Positions 1 to 7,032 are shown, counted from the stretch's first letter. The stretch is DNA of 13,023 nt from Acidobacteriota bacterium (GCA_013140955.1 JABFRY010000190.1:1-13023); one strand, 5' to 3'. Program-made: numbers and translations. The notes: generated by a model from the letters alone, not told the origin.

Positions 1-26
1 GCGGGGGACAGGCGGGCAGGGCGTGA
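1..26 (+). CDS. 3' end of upstream gene (probably adk, partial)
   Basis: Reading from base 3, seven codons (GGQAGRA) end at a TGA at 24-26. This stop overlaps the GTG start of map by 4 bp (GTGA), a typical translational-coupling arrangement. The gene before map in this operon is normally adk (adenylate kinase), so adk is the likely identity, but the fragment is far too short to recognise by sequence. This rests on synteny and the overlap only. Confidence 0.3.
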
Positions 27-820
27 TTGCCTGCAGGTCTGCGGCGGAGATCGAAAAGCTGCGCCGGGTGAACCAGCTGGTGGCCGCCGTGCTGGCGGAG
101 TTGCGCGGGATGGTGGCGCCCGGGGTCACGACCGCCGACATCGATGCGTTGGCCGAGGAGCGTGTGCGGGCCGCGGGGGCCGTGCCCGCGTTCAAGGGGT
201 ATCACGGTTACCCGGCAACGATCTGCGCCTCGGTGAACGAGCAAGTGGTGCACGGCATCCCGTCGACCACGCCGCTCGCCGAAGGCGATGTGGTGTCGAT
301 CGACATGGGCGCGAAGCTCGACGGCTACTTCGGGGACAGTGCCGTCACCGTCCCCGTCGGGCAGGTGAGCGAGGCGGCGGCCAGCCTGCTGCGTGTGACC
401 GAGGAGGCGCTGTTCTGTGGCCTCGACGCCGTGAAGCCGGGGGGACGCGTCTCGGATATCGGGGCGGCGGTCCAGCGTCACGTCGAGGCGCACGGCTATT
501 CGGTGGTCCGGGAGTTCGTGGGTCACGGCATCGGGACCTCGCTCCACGAGGAGCCACAGGTGGCCAACTACGGCCCCGGGGGCCGGGGACCGCGCCTCGC
601 GGAAGGCATGGTGCTGGCCATCGAGCCGATGGTGAACGCGGGTGGTGCGGCGGTGAAGGTGCTGGGAGACGGATGGACGGCGGTGACCCGCGATGGGAGC
701 CTGTCGGCCCACTTCGAGCACACGGTGGTCGTGACGGCGGACGGCCGGGAGGTGCTGACCCTGCACCCAGCGGAGCGGTCTCGTGCGGCACAGCTGCAGG
801 GGGCTGCCGTCAGGCGGTGA
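23..820 (+). CDS. map: Methionine aminopeptidase, type I
   Basis: Removes the initiator methionine from nascent proteins at the ribosome exit; a cytosolic dinuclear-metal hydrolase. The 265-residue product covers the whole pita-bread fold. The metal ligands of the family are all visible: D94 (in SIDMG), D105 (in GYFGDSA), H168 (in GHGIG), E201 (in AIEPM) and E232 (in HFEHT). The substrate-contacting H77 (VHGIP) and H175 are also present. The GTG start is chosen because MIACRSAAEIEKLR matches the usual N-terminus of the family. The start probably overlaps the stop of the preceding gene by 4 bp. There is no long N-terminal zinc-finger extension, so this is a type Ia-like enzyme. The 16-bp gap to infA fits one transcript. 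Confidence 0.96.
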   Translation: MIACRSAAEIEKLRRVNQLVAAVLAELRGMVAPGVTTADIDALAEERVRAAGAVPAFKGYHGYPATICASVNEQVVHGIPSTTPLAEGDVVSIDMGAKLDGYFGDSAVTVPVGQVSEAAASLLRVTEEALFCGLDAVKPGGRVSDIGAAVQRHVEAHGYSVVREFVGHGIGTSLHEEPQVANYGPGGRGPRLAEGMVLAIEPMVNAGGAAVKVLGDGWTAVTRDGSLSAHFEHTVVVTADGREVLTLHPAERSRAAQLQGAAVRR

Positions 821-835
821 CGTGAGCGATCAGAC

Positions 836-1072
836 GTGAACGACCAGGGCTCCGGCGAGGCGCTGCCGGATGTGCGGCTGGTCGAGGGCGTGGTGGTCGA
901 GGCCCTGCCGAGCGCGCTCTATCGGGTCGAGCTCGAAGGCTGGCGTCACGTCGTCGCGCACGTGAGTGGTGGGGTGGGTCGCAGCTTCGTTCGAGTACTC
1001 GTCGGCGACCGGGTCGTGGTGGAGCTCTCGCAGCGGGACCTGACCCGGGGCCGGATCGTGCGGAAGGCCTGA
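836..1072 (+). CDS. infA: Translation initiation factor IF-1 (divergent)
   Basis: Binds the 30S A site during initiation, with IF2 and IF3. The 78-residue product has the S1/OB fold: VEGVVVEALPSALYRVELE, then VAHVSG, then VRVLVGDRVVVELS and DLTRGRI, all diagnostic. It starts at a GTG with only a weak ribosome-binding site, and its N-terminus is about 5-6 residues longer than in E. coli IF1. A shorter start at GTG 872 would leave 66 residues and cut close to the first strand, so the long form is preferred. The loop after HVSG reads GGVGRSFVRV, where typical IF1 has GKMRKNYIRI, so the conserved basic K and R that contact the 16S rRNA decoding bases are missing. Its position between map and rpmJ is standard. 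Confidence 0.9.
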   Translation: MNDQGSGEALPDVRLVEGVVVEALPSALYRVELEGWRHVVAHVSGGVGRSFVRVLVGDRVVVELSQRDLTRGRIVRKA

Positions 1073-1095
1073 CGGTGCTTCCGGCGACAGTCAGC

Positions 1096-1102
1096 AGGAA
1101 GG
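1096..1102 (+). promoter_or_regulatory. Ribosome binding site of rpmJ
   Basis: AGGAAGG lies 10 nt before the ATG at 1113. It supports that start for a gene of only 37 codons. Confidence 0.65.
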
Positions 1103-1112
1103 CGTGAACGTT

Positions 1113-1226
1113 ATGAAGGTCAGAGCGTCAGTGAAGCGGATTTGCGCCAAGTGCAAGGTGATTCGACGCCGCGGCGTCGTGCGGATCATCTGCACCAACG
1201 CGAAGCACAAGCAACGGCAAGGGTAA
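1113..1226 (+). CDS. rpmJ: 50S ribosomal protein L36 (bL36, zinc form)
   Basis: Small component of the large ribosomal subunit. The 37-residue product begins MKVRASVKRICAKCKVIRRR and ends KHKQRQG, matching bL36 throughout. The zinc ribbon ligands C11, C14, C27 and H32 are all present, so this is the zinc-containing (C+) form rather than the zinc-free paralogue used under zinc limitation. It starts at ATG 1113 after AGGAAGG and stops at TAA 1224-1226. The Shine-Dalgarno of rpsM (AAAGGA at 1225-1230) overlaps this stop codon, so the two are probably translationally coupled. The position between infA and rpsM is canonical. Confidence 0.95.
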   Translation: MKVRASVKRICAKCKVIRRRGVVRIICTNAKHKQRQG

Positions 1227-1238
1227 AGGACACGAGCC

Positions 1239-1613
1239 ATGGCACGTATCGCAGGCGTCGATCTGCCGCGCACCAAGCGGGTGGAGATCGGCCTCACCTA
1301 CATCTACGGGATCGGCAGGAAGCGGTCCGGCGACATCCTGGCGTCCGCGGGCGTCAGTCCTGACATCCGCGTCAAGGACCTGTCCGAGGACGACGTGCGG
1401 AAGATCAGCCGCGTGCTCGAGGAGGTAGGTGGTGTCGAAGGGGACCTCCGCAAGGAGATCTCGCTGAACATCAAGCGCCTCATGGAGATTGGCTGCTACC
1501 GCGGACTGCGACACCGCCGAAGCCTGCCAGTGCGTGGCCAGCGGACCAGGACCAATGCCCGGATCCGCAAGGGTCCCCGCAAGGGCGCGGTCGCGAAGAA
1601 GAAGACCGTCTAG
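1239..1613 (+). CDS. rpsM: 30S ribosomal protein S13 (uS13)
   Basis: Head protein of the small subunit that forms intersubunit bridges and contacts the P-site tRNA with its C-terminal tail. The 124-residue product has the family N-terminus (MARIAGVDLPRTKRVEIGLTY), the helix-hairpin-helix around YIYGIGRKRSGDIL, the signature GLRHRRSLPVRGQRT and a basic tail ending KKKTV. AAAGGA at 1225-1230 sits 8 nt before the ATG, and there are only 12 bp after rpmJ. Length and motifs are ordinary. Confidence 0.97.
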   Translation: MARIAGVDLPRTKRVEIGLTYIYGIGRKRSGDILASAGVSPDIRVKDLSEDDVRKISRVLEEVGGVEGDLRKEISLNIKRLMEIGCYRGLRHRRSLPVRGQRTRTNARIRKGPRKGAVAKKKTV

Positions 1614-1640
1614 CGGCGTTCTGAGAAGAGCACAACGAAC

Positions 1641-2057
1641 ATGGCCAAGACCGACACAGGCGAGAAGAAGTCGACCCGGAAGACCTTCAAGAAGCGCGGT
1701 GAGAAGCGCGTGGTCCACCACGGGCTCGTGCACATCAACGCGTCCTTCAACAACACGCACGTCACGATCACGGACCTCGAAGGGAACGTGATCTCGTGGT
1801 CGAGCGCCGGGGGCATCGGCTTCAAGGGCTCGCGGAAGGGGACGCCGTTTGCGGCCACGCAGGCCGCGATGAACGCCGGCAACGCGGCCAAGAACTACGG
1901 CCTTCGCTCGGTCGAGGTCCGCGTGAAGGGCCCCGGCTCCGGCCGCGAGTCCGCGATCCGCGCCCTGCAGACCGTGGGCATCGAGGTGAAGTCGATTCGC
2001 GACATCACCCCGATTCCGCACAACGGCTGCCGTCCGTCGAAGCGCCGCCGGGTCTGA
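1641..2057 (+). CDS. rpsK: 30S ribosomal protein S11 (uS11)
   Basis: Platform protein of the 30S subunit near the E site and the Shine-Dalgarno helix. The 138-residue product shows GLVHINASFNNTHVTITD, then SSAGGIGFKGSRKGTPFAA, then VKGPGSGRESAIRAL and the invariant C-terminus DITPIPHNGCRPSKRRRV. The first 20 or so residues form a basic Lys/Thr-rich extension (KKSTRKTFKKRG), somewhat longer than in E. coli and common in other phyla. A purine-rich stretch (GAGAAGAG, 1623-1630) serves as a modest ribosome-binding site. It lies 27 bp after rpsM. Confidence 0.97.
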   Translation: MAKTDTGEKKSTRKTFKKRGEKRVVHHGLVHINASFNNTHVTITDLEGNVISWSSAGGIGFKGSRKGTPFAATQAAMNAGNAAKNYGLRSVEVRVKGPGSGRESAIRALQTVGIEVKSIRDITPIPHNGCRPSKRRRV

Positions 2058-2087
2058 GCCTCTGCGGAACGCGCGAGTTCGTCAATT

Positions 2088-2093
2088 CGAGGA
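2088..2093 (+). promoter_or_regulatory. Ribosome binding site of rpsD
   Basis: CGAGGA lies 8 nt before ATG 2102. It fixes the rpsD start; the reading frame is open about 300 nt further upstream, but only because it runs through rpsK in another frame. Confidence 0.65.
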
Positions 2094-2101
2094 TTTCATT
2101 C

Positions 2102-2731
<630 letters not shown>

Positions 2732-2733
2732 GG

Positions 2734-2754
2734 GCCCGGCCGCAGAGGCCGGGC
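2734..2754 (+). terminator. Perfect 8-bp hairpin after rpsD (attenuator-like, no U-tract)
   Basis: GCCCGGCC (2734-2741) pairs with GGCCGGGC (2747-2754) around a 5-nt loop, starting two bases after the rpsD stop. No T-run follows, so it is more likely a partial attenuator, pause or processing/stability element than a full terminator, since rpoA continues in the same direction. Confidence 0.5.
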
Positions 2755-2770
2755 GCCAGGACGAGGCTGT

Positions 2771-2857
2771 CGCATCCCCCGCGATGCGGAGCCGTTGCGT
2801 CCGGGCATTCGCAGCCGCCGACCCGCAGCTTACGGACCTGCGGCGGGAGGTCGGCGG
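2771..2857 (+). other. Structured rpsD-rpoA spacer: two further stem-loops
   Basis: CGCATC (2771-2776) pairs with GATGCG (2783-2788). A larger structure then follows: CCGCCGAC and CCGCAG form one continuous arm (2815-2828), pairing with CTGCGG (2838-2843) and GTCGGCGG (2850-2857), with a 9-nt loop and a 6-nt bulge at 2844-2849. With the hairpin at 2734-2754, most of the 185-bp gap can fold. A role in setting rpoA output relative to the ribosomal proteins, or a binding site for a regulatory r-protein, is inference. Confidence 0.4.
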
Positions 2858-2902
2858 ACAGAACGTGCAGGTCTGGAGGTCGGGGCTGCCGACCCGTTGG
2901 CG

Positions 2903-2908
2903 AAAGGA
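2903..2908 (+). promoter_or_regulatory. Ribosome binding site of rpoA
   Basis: AAAGGA lies 8 nt before the ATG at 2917, the same motif and spacing as for rpsM. Confidence 0.6.
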
Positions 2909-2916
2909 TCAGATAG

Positions 2917-3900
2917 ATGCTCTGGAAAGGCTTTCAGCGTCCCAAGCGGCTCGACTTCGAGCGCGACACCCTCACCGACCGCTTCGGCCGCTTCTACGCG
3001 CAGCCGTTCGAGCGCGGGTTCGGGACGACCATCGGTAACGCGATGCGGCGCGTGCTGCTCTCCTCGATCGAGGGGGCGGCGGTCACCGCGGTGAAGATCG
3101 ACGGCGTGCTCCACGAGTTCTCGCCGATCCCCGGTGTCGTAGAGGATGCCACCGACATCATCCTCAACCTGAAGCAGATTCCGCTGAAGCTGCACACCGA
3201 GGCGACCAAGACGCTCTACCTCAGGATCGAGAAGCCGGGCGTGGTCCGGGCCAGCGACATCGAGGGTGACGCCGACATCGAGATCCTCGAGCCCGACGCC
3301 CACATCGCCACGGTCTCCGATGGCGGGAAGCTCCACATGGAGCTGCGCATCAAGCGCGGCCGCGGGTACGTCTCGGCCGACAAGAACTTCGACGAAGACC
3401 TCGGCATCGGCTGGATTCCCGTGGACTCCGTCCACTCGCCGGTGAAGAAGGTGAACTACCTGGTCGAGGCGGCCCGGCTCGGGCAGACCACCGACTACGA
3501 CAAGCTCACGATCGACGTGTGGACCAACGGCTCGGTGACGGCGCGCGATGCGGTGTCCCTCGCCGCCCGCCTGGTGCGGGATCACATGAGCATCTTCGTG
3601 AACCTCGACGACGGTGGTGATCAGGGGCAGGACCTGCAGTCGGACTCGGGCCAGGTGGGAGTCTCCAACGAGCACCTCGACAAGAGCGTCGAGGAGCTGG
3701 AGCTCTCGGTGCGGTCCTACAACTGCCTGAAGAACGCGAACATCCGGACGATCCGCGAGCTCGTGCAGAAGACCGAGGCCGAGATGCTGAAGACGAAGAA
3801 CTTCGGCCGCAAGTCGCTCAACGAGATCAAGGAGATCCTGCACACGATGGGGCTCAGCCTCGGCATGCGCCTCGATGCAGGGGGCCAGGGGCAGGACTGA
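2917..3900 (+). CDS. rpoA: DNA-directed RNA polymerase subunit alpha
   Basis: Dimerises to nucleate RNA polymerase assembly; its C-terminal domain binds UP elements and activators. The 327-residue product has the alpha N-terminal domain at about 1-232 (RFYAQPFERGFGTTIGNAMR, RRVLLSS at 44-50, GVVEDATDIILNLK). An acidic, Gly/Gln-rich linker occupies about 231-252. The C-terminal domain spans about 256-318, with VRSYNCLK at 265-272 (R266, N269, C270, K272) and NFGRKSLNEI at 295-304 (G297, K299, S300). These match the DNA-contacting residues of E. coli alphaCTD. The protein is full length with a short Gly/Gln tail (AGGQGQD). The start is fixed by AAAGGA and the family N-terminus MLWKGFQRPKRL. It lies within the alpha operon between rpsD and rplQ. 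Confidence 0.98.
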   Translation: MLWKGFQRPKRLDFERDTLTDRFGRFYAQPFERGFGTTIGNAMRRVLLSSIEGAAVTAVKIDGVLHEFSPIPGVVEDATDIILNLKQIPLKLHTEATKTLYLRIEKPGVVRASDIEGDADIEILEPDAHIATVSDGGKLHMELRIKRGRGYVSADKNFDEDLGIGWIPVDSVHSPVKKVNYLVEAARLGQTTDYDKLTIDVWTNGSVTARDAVSLAARLVRDHMSIFVNLDDGGDQGQDLQSDSGQVGVSNEHLDKSVEELELSVRSYNCLKNANIRTIRELVQKTEAEMLKTKNFGRKSLNEIKEILHTMGLSLGMRLDAGGQGQD

Positions 3901-3969
3901 GCGGGATCCGCCCCACGACATCCCTGGCCCTTGGCGCGGGTCGGGCTGGAAAGCACTGTAGGCTGAACA

Positions 3970-4560
3970 ATGAGACACAACGTCGCACATCGAAAACTGG
4001 GTCGTGTCACCGAGCACCGGCTGGCCCTGCTTCGCAACCAGGCCACGGCCCTGCTGCGCCACGAACGCATCGAGACGACGATGCCCAAGGCGAAGGAACT
4101 TCGCCCGTTCGTCGAGCGCCTCATCACCCTTGCCAAGCGCGGGGTTGCGGCGGGTGATGCCGCGGGCCGGTCACTGCACGCCCGCCGGCAGGTGCTGGCG
4201 GAGATTCCCGATGCCGCCGTGGTGGGGAAGCTCTTCGAGACCCTGGCGCCCAGATTTGCCGAGCGGCCCGGTGGCTACACACGCATCCTGAGGGTCGGGT
4301 TCCGGCGCGGCGACTCTGCCGAGGTGGCGCAGATCGAACTCGTGGGCAGCGAATACGAGCCCAGGAAGGCCGACGAGGGCGATGCGTCCGAGGAGAGCGC
4401 CAAGGCGAAGTCTCGAGGAGTCGGCGATCGCCTGAAGGCCGCGGCCAAGCGAATCCGGGGCGCCGGCAAGGACCAGGGCGGCTCGAAGGCACAGGCCAAG
4501 GGCCAGACGAGCGGCATGTCCCGCAAGACGTCCACGCCGCGCAAGGCCGGCGGGTCGTAG
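3970..4560 (+). CDS. rplQ: 50S ribosomal protein L17 (bL17) with long basic tail
   Basis: Large-subunit protein near the peptide exit tunnel. Residues 1 to about 130 align with bL17: MRHNVAHRKLGR, HRLALLRNQATALLRHERI, ETTMPKAKELRPFVERLITLAK, then GYTRILRVGFRRGDSAEVAQIEL. The product is 196 residues, against about 120-130 for E. coli-type L17. The extra C-terminal part (from about 131) is low-complexity and rich in Lys, Ala, Gly and Ser, ending RKTSTPRKAGGS. It is probably disordered; comparable tails occur in several phyla. The ribosome-binding site is weak (TAGG at 3959-3962). It is the last gene of the operon, 69 bp after rpoA, and is followed by a convergent gene. Confidence 0.95.
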   Translation: MRHNVAHRKLGRVTEHRLALLRNQATALLRHERIETTMPKAKELRPFVERLITLAKRGVAAGDAAGRSLHARRQVLAEIPDAAVVGKLFETLAPRFAERPGGYTRILRVGFRRGDSAEVAQIELVGSEYEPRKADEGDASEESAKAKSRGVGDRLKAAAKRIRGAGKDQGGSKAQAKGQTSGMSRKTSTPRKAGGS

Positions 4561-4637
4561 CTCTCGTCCAGCCGCGGACCTGGCGGTTCGCGGCAGCGAC
4601 GGCCGGCGCACGACAGGCCGGACTCGTCGTCACCACT

Positions 4638-4668
4638 GGAGCGCCCAGCGCAGACGCGCGGGCGCTCC
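4638..4668. terminator. Bidirectional hairpin between convergent rplQ and fusA-like genes
   Basis: GGAGCGCCC (4638-4646) pairs perfectly with GGGCGCTCC (4660-4668), with a further GCG/CGC pairing inside the 13-nt loop. It sits in the 133-bp gap where the two transcripts meet, the expected place for a shared terminator. No T-run flanks either side, so termination is inferred from position and stem strength. Confidence 0.55.
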
Positions 4669-4693
4669 TCGCGCGTACGGAGGGTGGGGGCGC

Positions 4694-6796
4694 TCAGGCT
4701 TCCACCTCCGCGTCGTGGCCATGCCCGTGTGCGTGCTTCGCCTCGGCGATGATCCGCGTCTGCAGGGCGTGGGGCACTTCGTCGTAGTGGGAATACTGCA
4801 TGTGGTACGACCCCCGTCCACCGGTCGCCGATGTCAGGTGCTGCTCGTAGGTGAGCATCTCGGACATCGGCACCTGGGCGCGAATGACCGTCATCGGCCC
4901 CCGCGTGTCCATCCCGGCGATGCGGCCGCGCCGGGAGTTCAGGTCGCCCATGAGGTCGCCGGCGAAGTCACTGGGCGCGTAGACCTCGACGTCCATCACC
5001 GGCTCGAGAATCGTCGGCCTGGCTCGCGTCATCGCATCCTTCAGCGCCAGGGTTCCCGCCATCTTGAACGAGAGTTCGTTCGAGTCCACGGCGTGGTACG
5101 ACCCGTCGTAGACGGTCGCCCTGAAGTCCACGAGCGGAAAGCCGGCGAGGAAGCCTCGCATCCGGGCCTCCTGAATGCCCTTCTCCACGGCCGGGACGAA
5201 CTGGCGGGGAATGGACCCTCCGAAGATGTCATCCACGAACTCGAAGTCCTGCCCCCGGGGCAGCGGCTCGACCCGGATCCGGCAGTCGCCGAACTGCCCG
5301 TGCCCGCCGGTCTGCTTCTTGTGGCGCCCGTGTGCCTCGGTCGCGGTGGTGATGGTCTCCCGGTAGGGAATTCTCGGCGGCTTCAGGTTCACCTCCACCC
5401 CGAACCGCCGCTTGAGCTTCGCCACCGTCACCTCGATGTGCAGCTGTCCCAGCCCCGACAGCAGGAGCTCGTGGGTCTGCGGGTCGCGGGCGTAGCTGAT
5501 GGACGGATCCTCCTCCCGCAGCCGCTGCATGGCGGTGCTGATCTTGTCTTCGTCGCCGCGGCTCTTCGGCTCGATGGCATAGGACAGAACCGGCTCGGGA
5601 AACGTCACCGGTGCCACGAAGATCGCAGTCGACCGATCCGCGAGCACGTCGCCCGTGTGCGTGTCGCGCAGCTTCGCCACGGCCCCCAGGTCTCCCGCGC
5701 GCAGCTCGCTCACGTGGGTCTGGCTCTTGCCCTGCAGGACGAGCAGATGGCCCAGCCGTTCCGCGGTGTCCCGCGTGGCGTTGTGCACCGTCTCGTCGGA
5801 CCGCAGGGTGCCGCTCACGACGCGCAGCATCGTGATCCGCCCGGCGAACGGATCCGCGATCGTCTTCCACACGAACCCCGCGGAGGGCGCGGCGGCATCT
5901 GCCGCGGTCGACGTGGAGGCGCCATCGGCCGTCAGGGTCGGAAAGGGGCGCTCGGCTGGCGAGGGCACGTAGTCGACGAGGGCATCCAGCAGTGGTTGGA
6001 TGCCGAGCACGTGCGCGCCAGACGTGCAGAGCAGCGGGAAGAGACGTCCTGCCGCCGTGGCTGACCGCAGGCCTGAGACCAGTTGTTCCTGCGTCAGCGT
6101 ACCTTCCGTGAAGAAGGCCTCCATGAGTGGCTCGTCGGCCTCGGCGACCATCTCGATGAGTGCTTCCCTGGCCTCCGACGCCTGCCCGGCAAGCTGTGGC
6201 GGAATCTCTCCCTCCGTCACGGCGCCCGTGTCGTCGGCCGCGAACGACAACGCCTTCATCCTGACCAGATCGATGACGCCCGTGAAATCCCGTTCCTCGC
6301 CGATGGGGAGCTGGATAGGGATGATCTCGCGGGCGCAGTCGCGCCTGAGTGCCTCGACGCACCGGTCGAGACTGGCGCGCTCGCGATCGAGTCGCCCGAG
6401 CACCACGATACGGGGCAGGTGCTCGCCCTCGCAGTGGGCCCACAGCTTCTCGGTCTGGACCTCGACGCCGTGCACCGCGTCCACGACGAGCACGGCGGCC
6501 TCGACGACGCGGAGCGCGGCGTGCGCGTCGGCGACGAAGTTGGCGAAGCCTGGTGTGTCGATGATGTTCACTTTCACGCCACGCCATTCGGCGTTGGCGA
6601 GGCTCGCGGAGAGGGTGTGGCGGCGGGCGATCTCTTCCTCGTCGAAGTCCGTGGTCGTCGTACCCTCGTCCACCCGCCCGACGCGGGTGGCGGCGCCGGC
6701 TGCGAAGAGCACGGCTGAAGCCAGCTGTGTCTTGCCGCATCCTCCGTGACCGATCAGGGCGATGTTGCGGATGGCTGCGGCGTCGTAGACCTTCAT
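4694..6796 (-). CDS. Elongation factor G-like translational GTPase (EF-G paralogue, fusA2 type)
   Basis: A 700-residue protein with the five-domain EF-G layout. The G domain spans about 1-280: P-loop GHGGCGKT at 16-23, switch I ending RRHTLSAS, and DTPGF at 80-84. An Ala/Ser/Thr-rich linker lies at about 288-306. Domain II starts near 307 (GFVWKTIADPFAGRI). Domain III includes SGLGQLHIEV at about 447-456. Domain IV has HKKQTGGHGQFG at 492-503, and domain V includes GDLMGDLNSRRG at 613-624. RRHTLSAS in place of RGITI places it in the EF-G-like family rather than with the canonical fusA of the str operon. Two departures are clear: F84 replaces the catalytic His of DTPGH, and the guanine-recognition motif is GRLD (134-137) rather than NKxD. 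The C-terminus carries a His-rich tail (HAHGHGHD). GTPase strength and role are uncertain; translocation, recycling or a stress role are all possible. Confidence 0.9.
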   Translation of the reverse strand: MKVYDAAAIRNIALIGHGGCGKTQLASAVLFAAGAATRVGRVDEGTTTTDFDEEEIARRHTLSASLANAEWRGVKVNIIDTPGFANFVADAHAALRVVEAAVLVVDAVHGVEVQTEKLWAHCEGEHLPRIVVLGRLDRERASLDRCVEALRRDCAREIIPIQLPIGEERDFTGVIDLVRMKALSFAADDTGAVTEGEIPPQLAGQASEAREALIEMVAEADEPLMEAFFTEGTLTQEQLVSGLRSATAAGRLFPLLCTSGAHVLGIQPLLDALVDYVPSPAERPFPTLTADGASTSTAADAAAPSAGFVWKTIADPFAGRITMLRVVSGTLRSDETVHNATRDTAERLGHLLVLQGKSQTHVSELRAGDLGAVAKLRDTHTGDVLADRSTAIFVAPVTFPEPVLSYAIEPKSRGDEDKISTAMQRLREEDPSISYARDPQTHELLLSGLGQLHIEVTVAKLKRRFGVEVNLKPPRIPYRETITTATEAHGRHKKQTGGHGQFGDCRIRVEPLPRGQDFEFVDDIFGGSIPRQFVPAVEKGIQEARMRGFLAGFPLVDFRATVYDGSYHAVDSNELSFKMAGTLALKDAMTRARPTILEPVMDVEVYAPSDFAGDLMGDLNSRRGRIAGMDTRGPMTVIRAQVPMSEMLTYEQHLTSATGGRGSYHMQYSHYDEVPHALQTRIIAEAKHAHGHGHDAEVEA

Positions 6797-6804
6797 CGGC
6801 GTAC

Positions 6805-6811
6805 CCTCCTT
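6805..6811 (-). promoter_or_regulatory. Ribosome binding site of the EF-G-like gene
   Basis: On the minus strand a perfect AAGGAGG lies 8 nt before the ATG at 6796. It is the strongest Shine-Dalgarno in the window and fixes the start. Confidence 0.8.
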
Positions 6812-6849
6812 CTGAGCGAAGAACGAGCGAAGTGCCGTGAACTGGGCGG

Positions 6850-6878
6850 ATCATAGTCCCGGGGTCCGAGGGTCGCAA
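6850..6878 (-). promoter_or_regulatory. Sigma70-type promoter for the EF-G-like gene
   Basis: On the minus strand TTGCGA (6873-6878, -35) is followed after exactly 17 bp by TATGAT (6850-6855, -10). Transcription would start near 6843, giving a leader of about 46 nt that contains the strong ribosome-binding site. The match to consensus is 4/6 and 5/6. Confidence 0.6.
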
Positions 6879-6899
6879 GATCGCGGGCCGCTCCGTCCG

Positions 6900-6935
6900 G
6901 GACAGGCGCCGGGCATCGGGACGCCGCGTCTGTCC
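6900..6935. repeat. Inverted repeat upstream of the EF-G-like promoter
   Basis: GGACAGGCGC (6900-6909) and GCGTCTGTCC (6926-6935) pair over 10 bp with a single G-T wobble and a 16-nt loop. It lies just upstream of the minus-strand -35 box. It could be a protein site or simply chance structure in GC-rich DNA. Confidence 0.35.
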
Positions 6936-6988
6936 GGCCCCGGGGACGCCGCATCCGCTGCAGACCCTGGGACATAGCGTTACGGCGT

Positions 6989-7032
6989 CAACATAAATGT
7001 AGAGACATTCCAGACTGTCTACGTTTATGTCG
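6989..7032. promoter_or_regulatory. Paired AT-rich operator-like dyads in inverted orientation
   Basis: Positions 7019-7032 read CTACGTTTATGTCG, and the reverse complement of 6989-7002 reads CTACATTTATGTTG (12 of 14 identical). Each copy is itself an imperfect dyad around a central TT. Together they form a larger inverted repeat with 13-nt arms (6991-7003/7018-7030, one mismatch). The centres are 30 bp apart, close to three helical turns, as for two dimers on one face of DNA. A weaker relative (10 of 14) lies at 7210-7223 on the minus strand. The regulator is unknown; TACA..TGTA-type dyads are bound by BlaI/MecI-like repressors, but the match is loose. Confidence 0.5.

Noticed and set aside
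872..1072. Shorter infA start at GTG 872
   Set aside because: It would give 66 residues with almost nothing before the first beta strand, and there is no clear ribosome-binding site to favour it.
2830..4062. 410-codon minus-strand open frame opposite rpoA
   Set aside because: It overlaps rpoA and the start of rplQ entirely and has no recognisable protein features.
4715..6064. Long + strand open frame (449 codons) opposite the EF-G-like gene
   Set aside because: It is antisense to a gene with clear family motifs. The composition is Arg/Gly/His-rich and resembles no protein, as expected from third-position GC bias.
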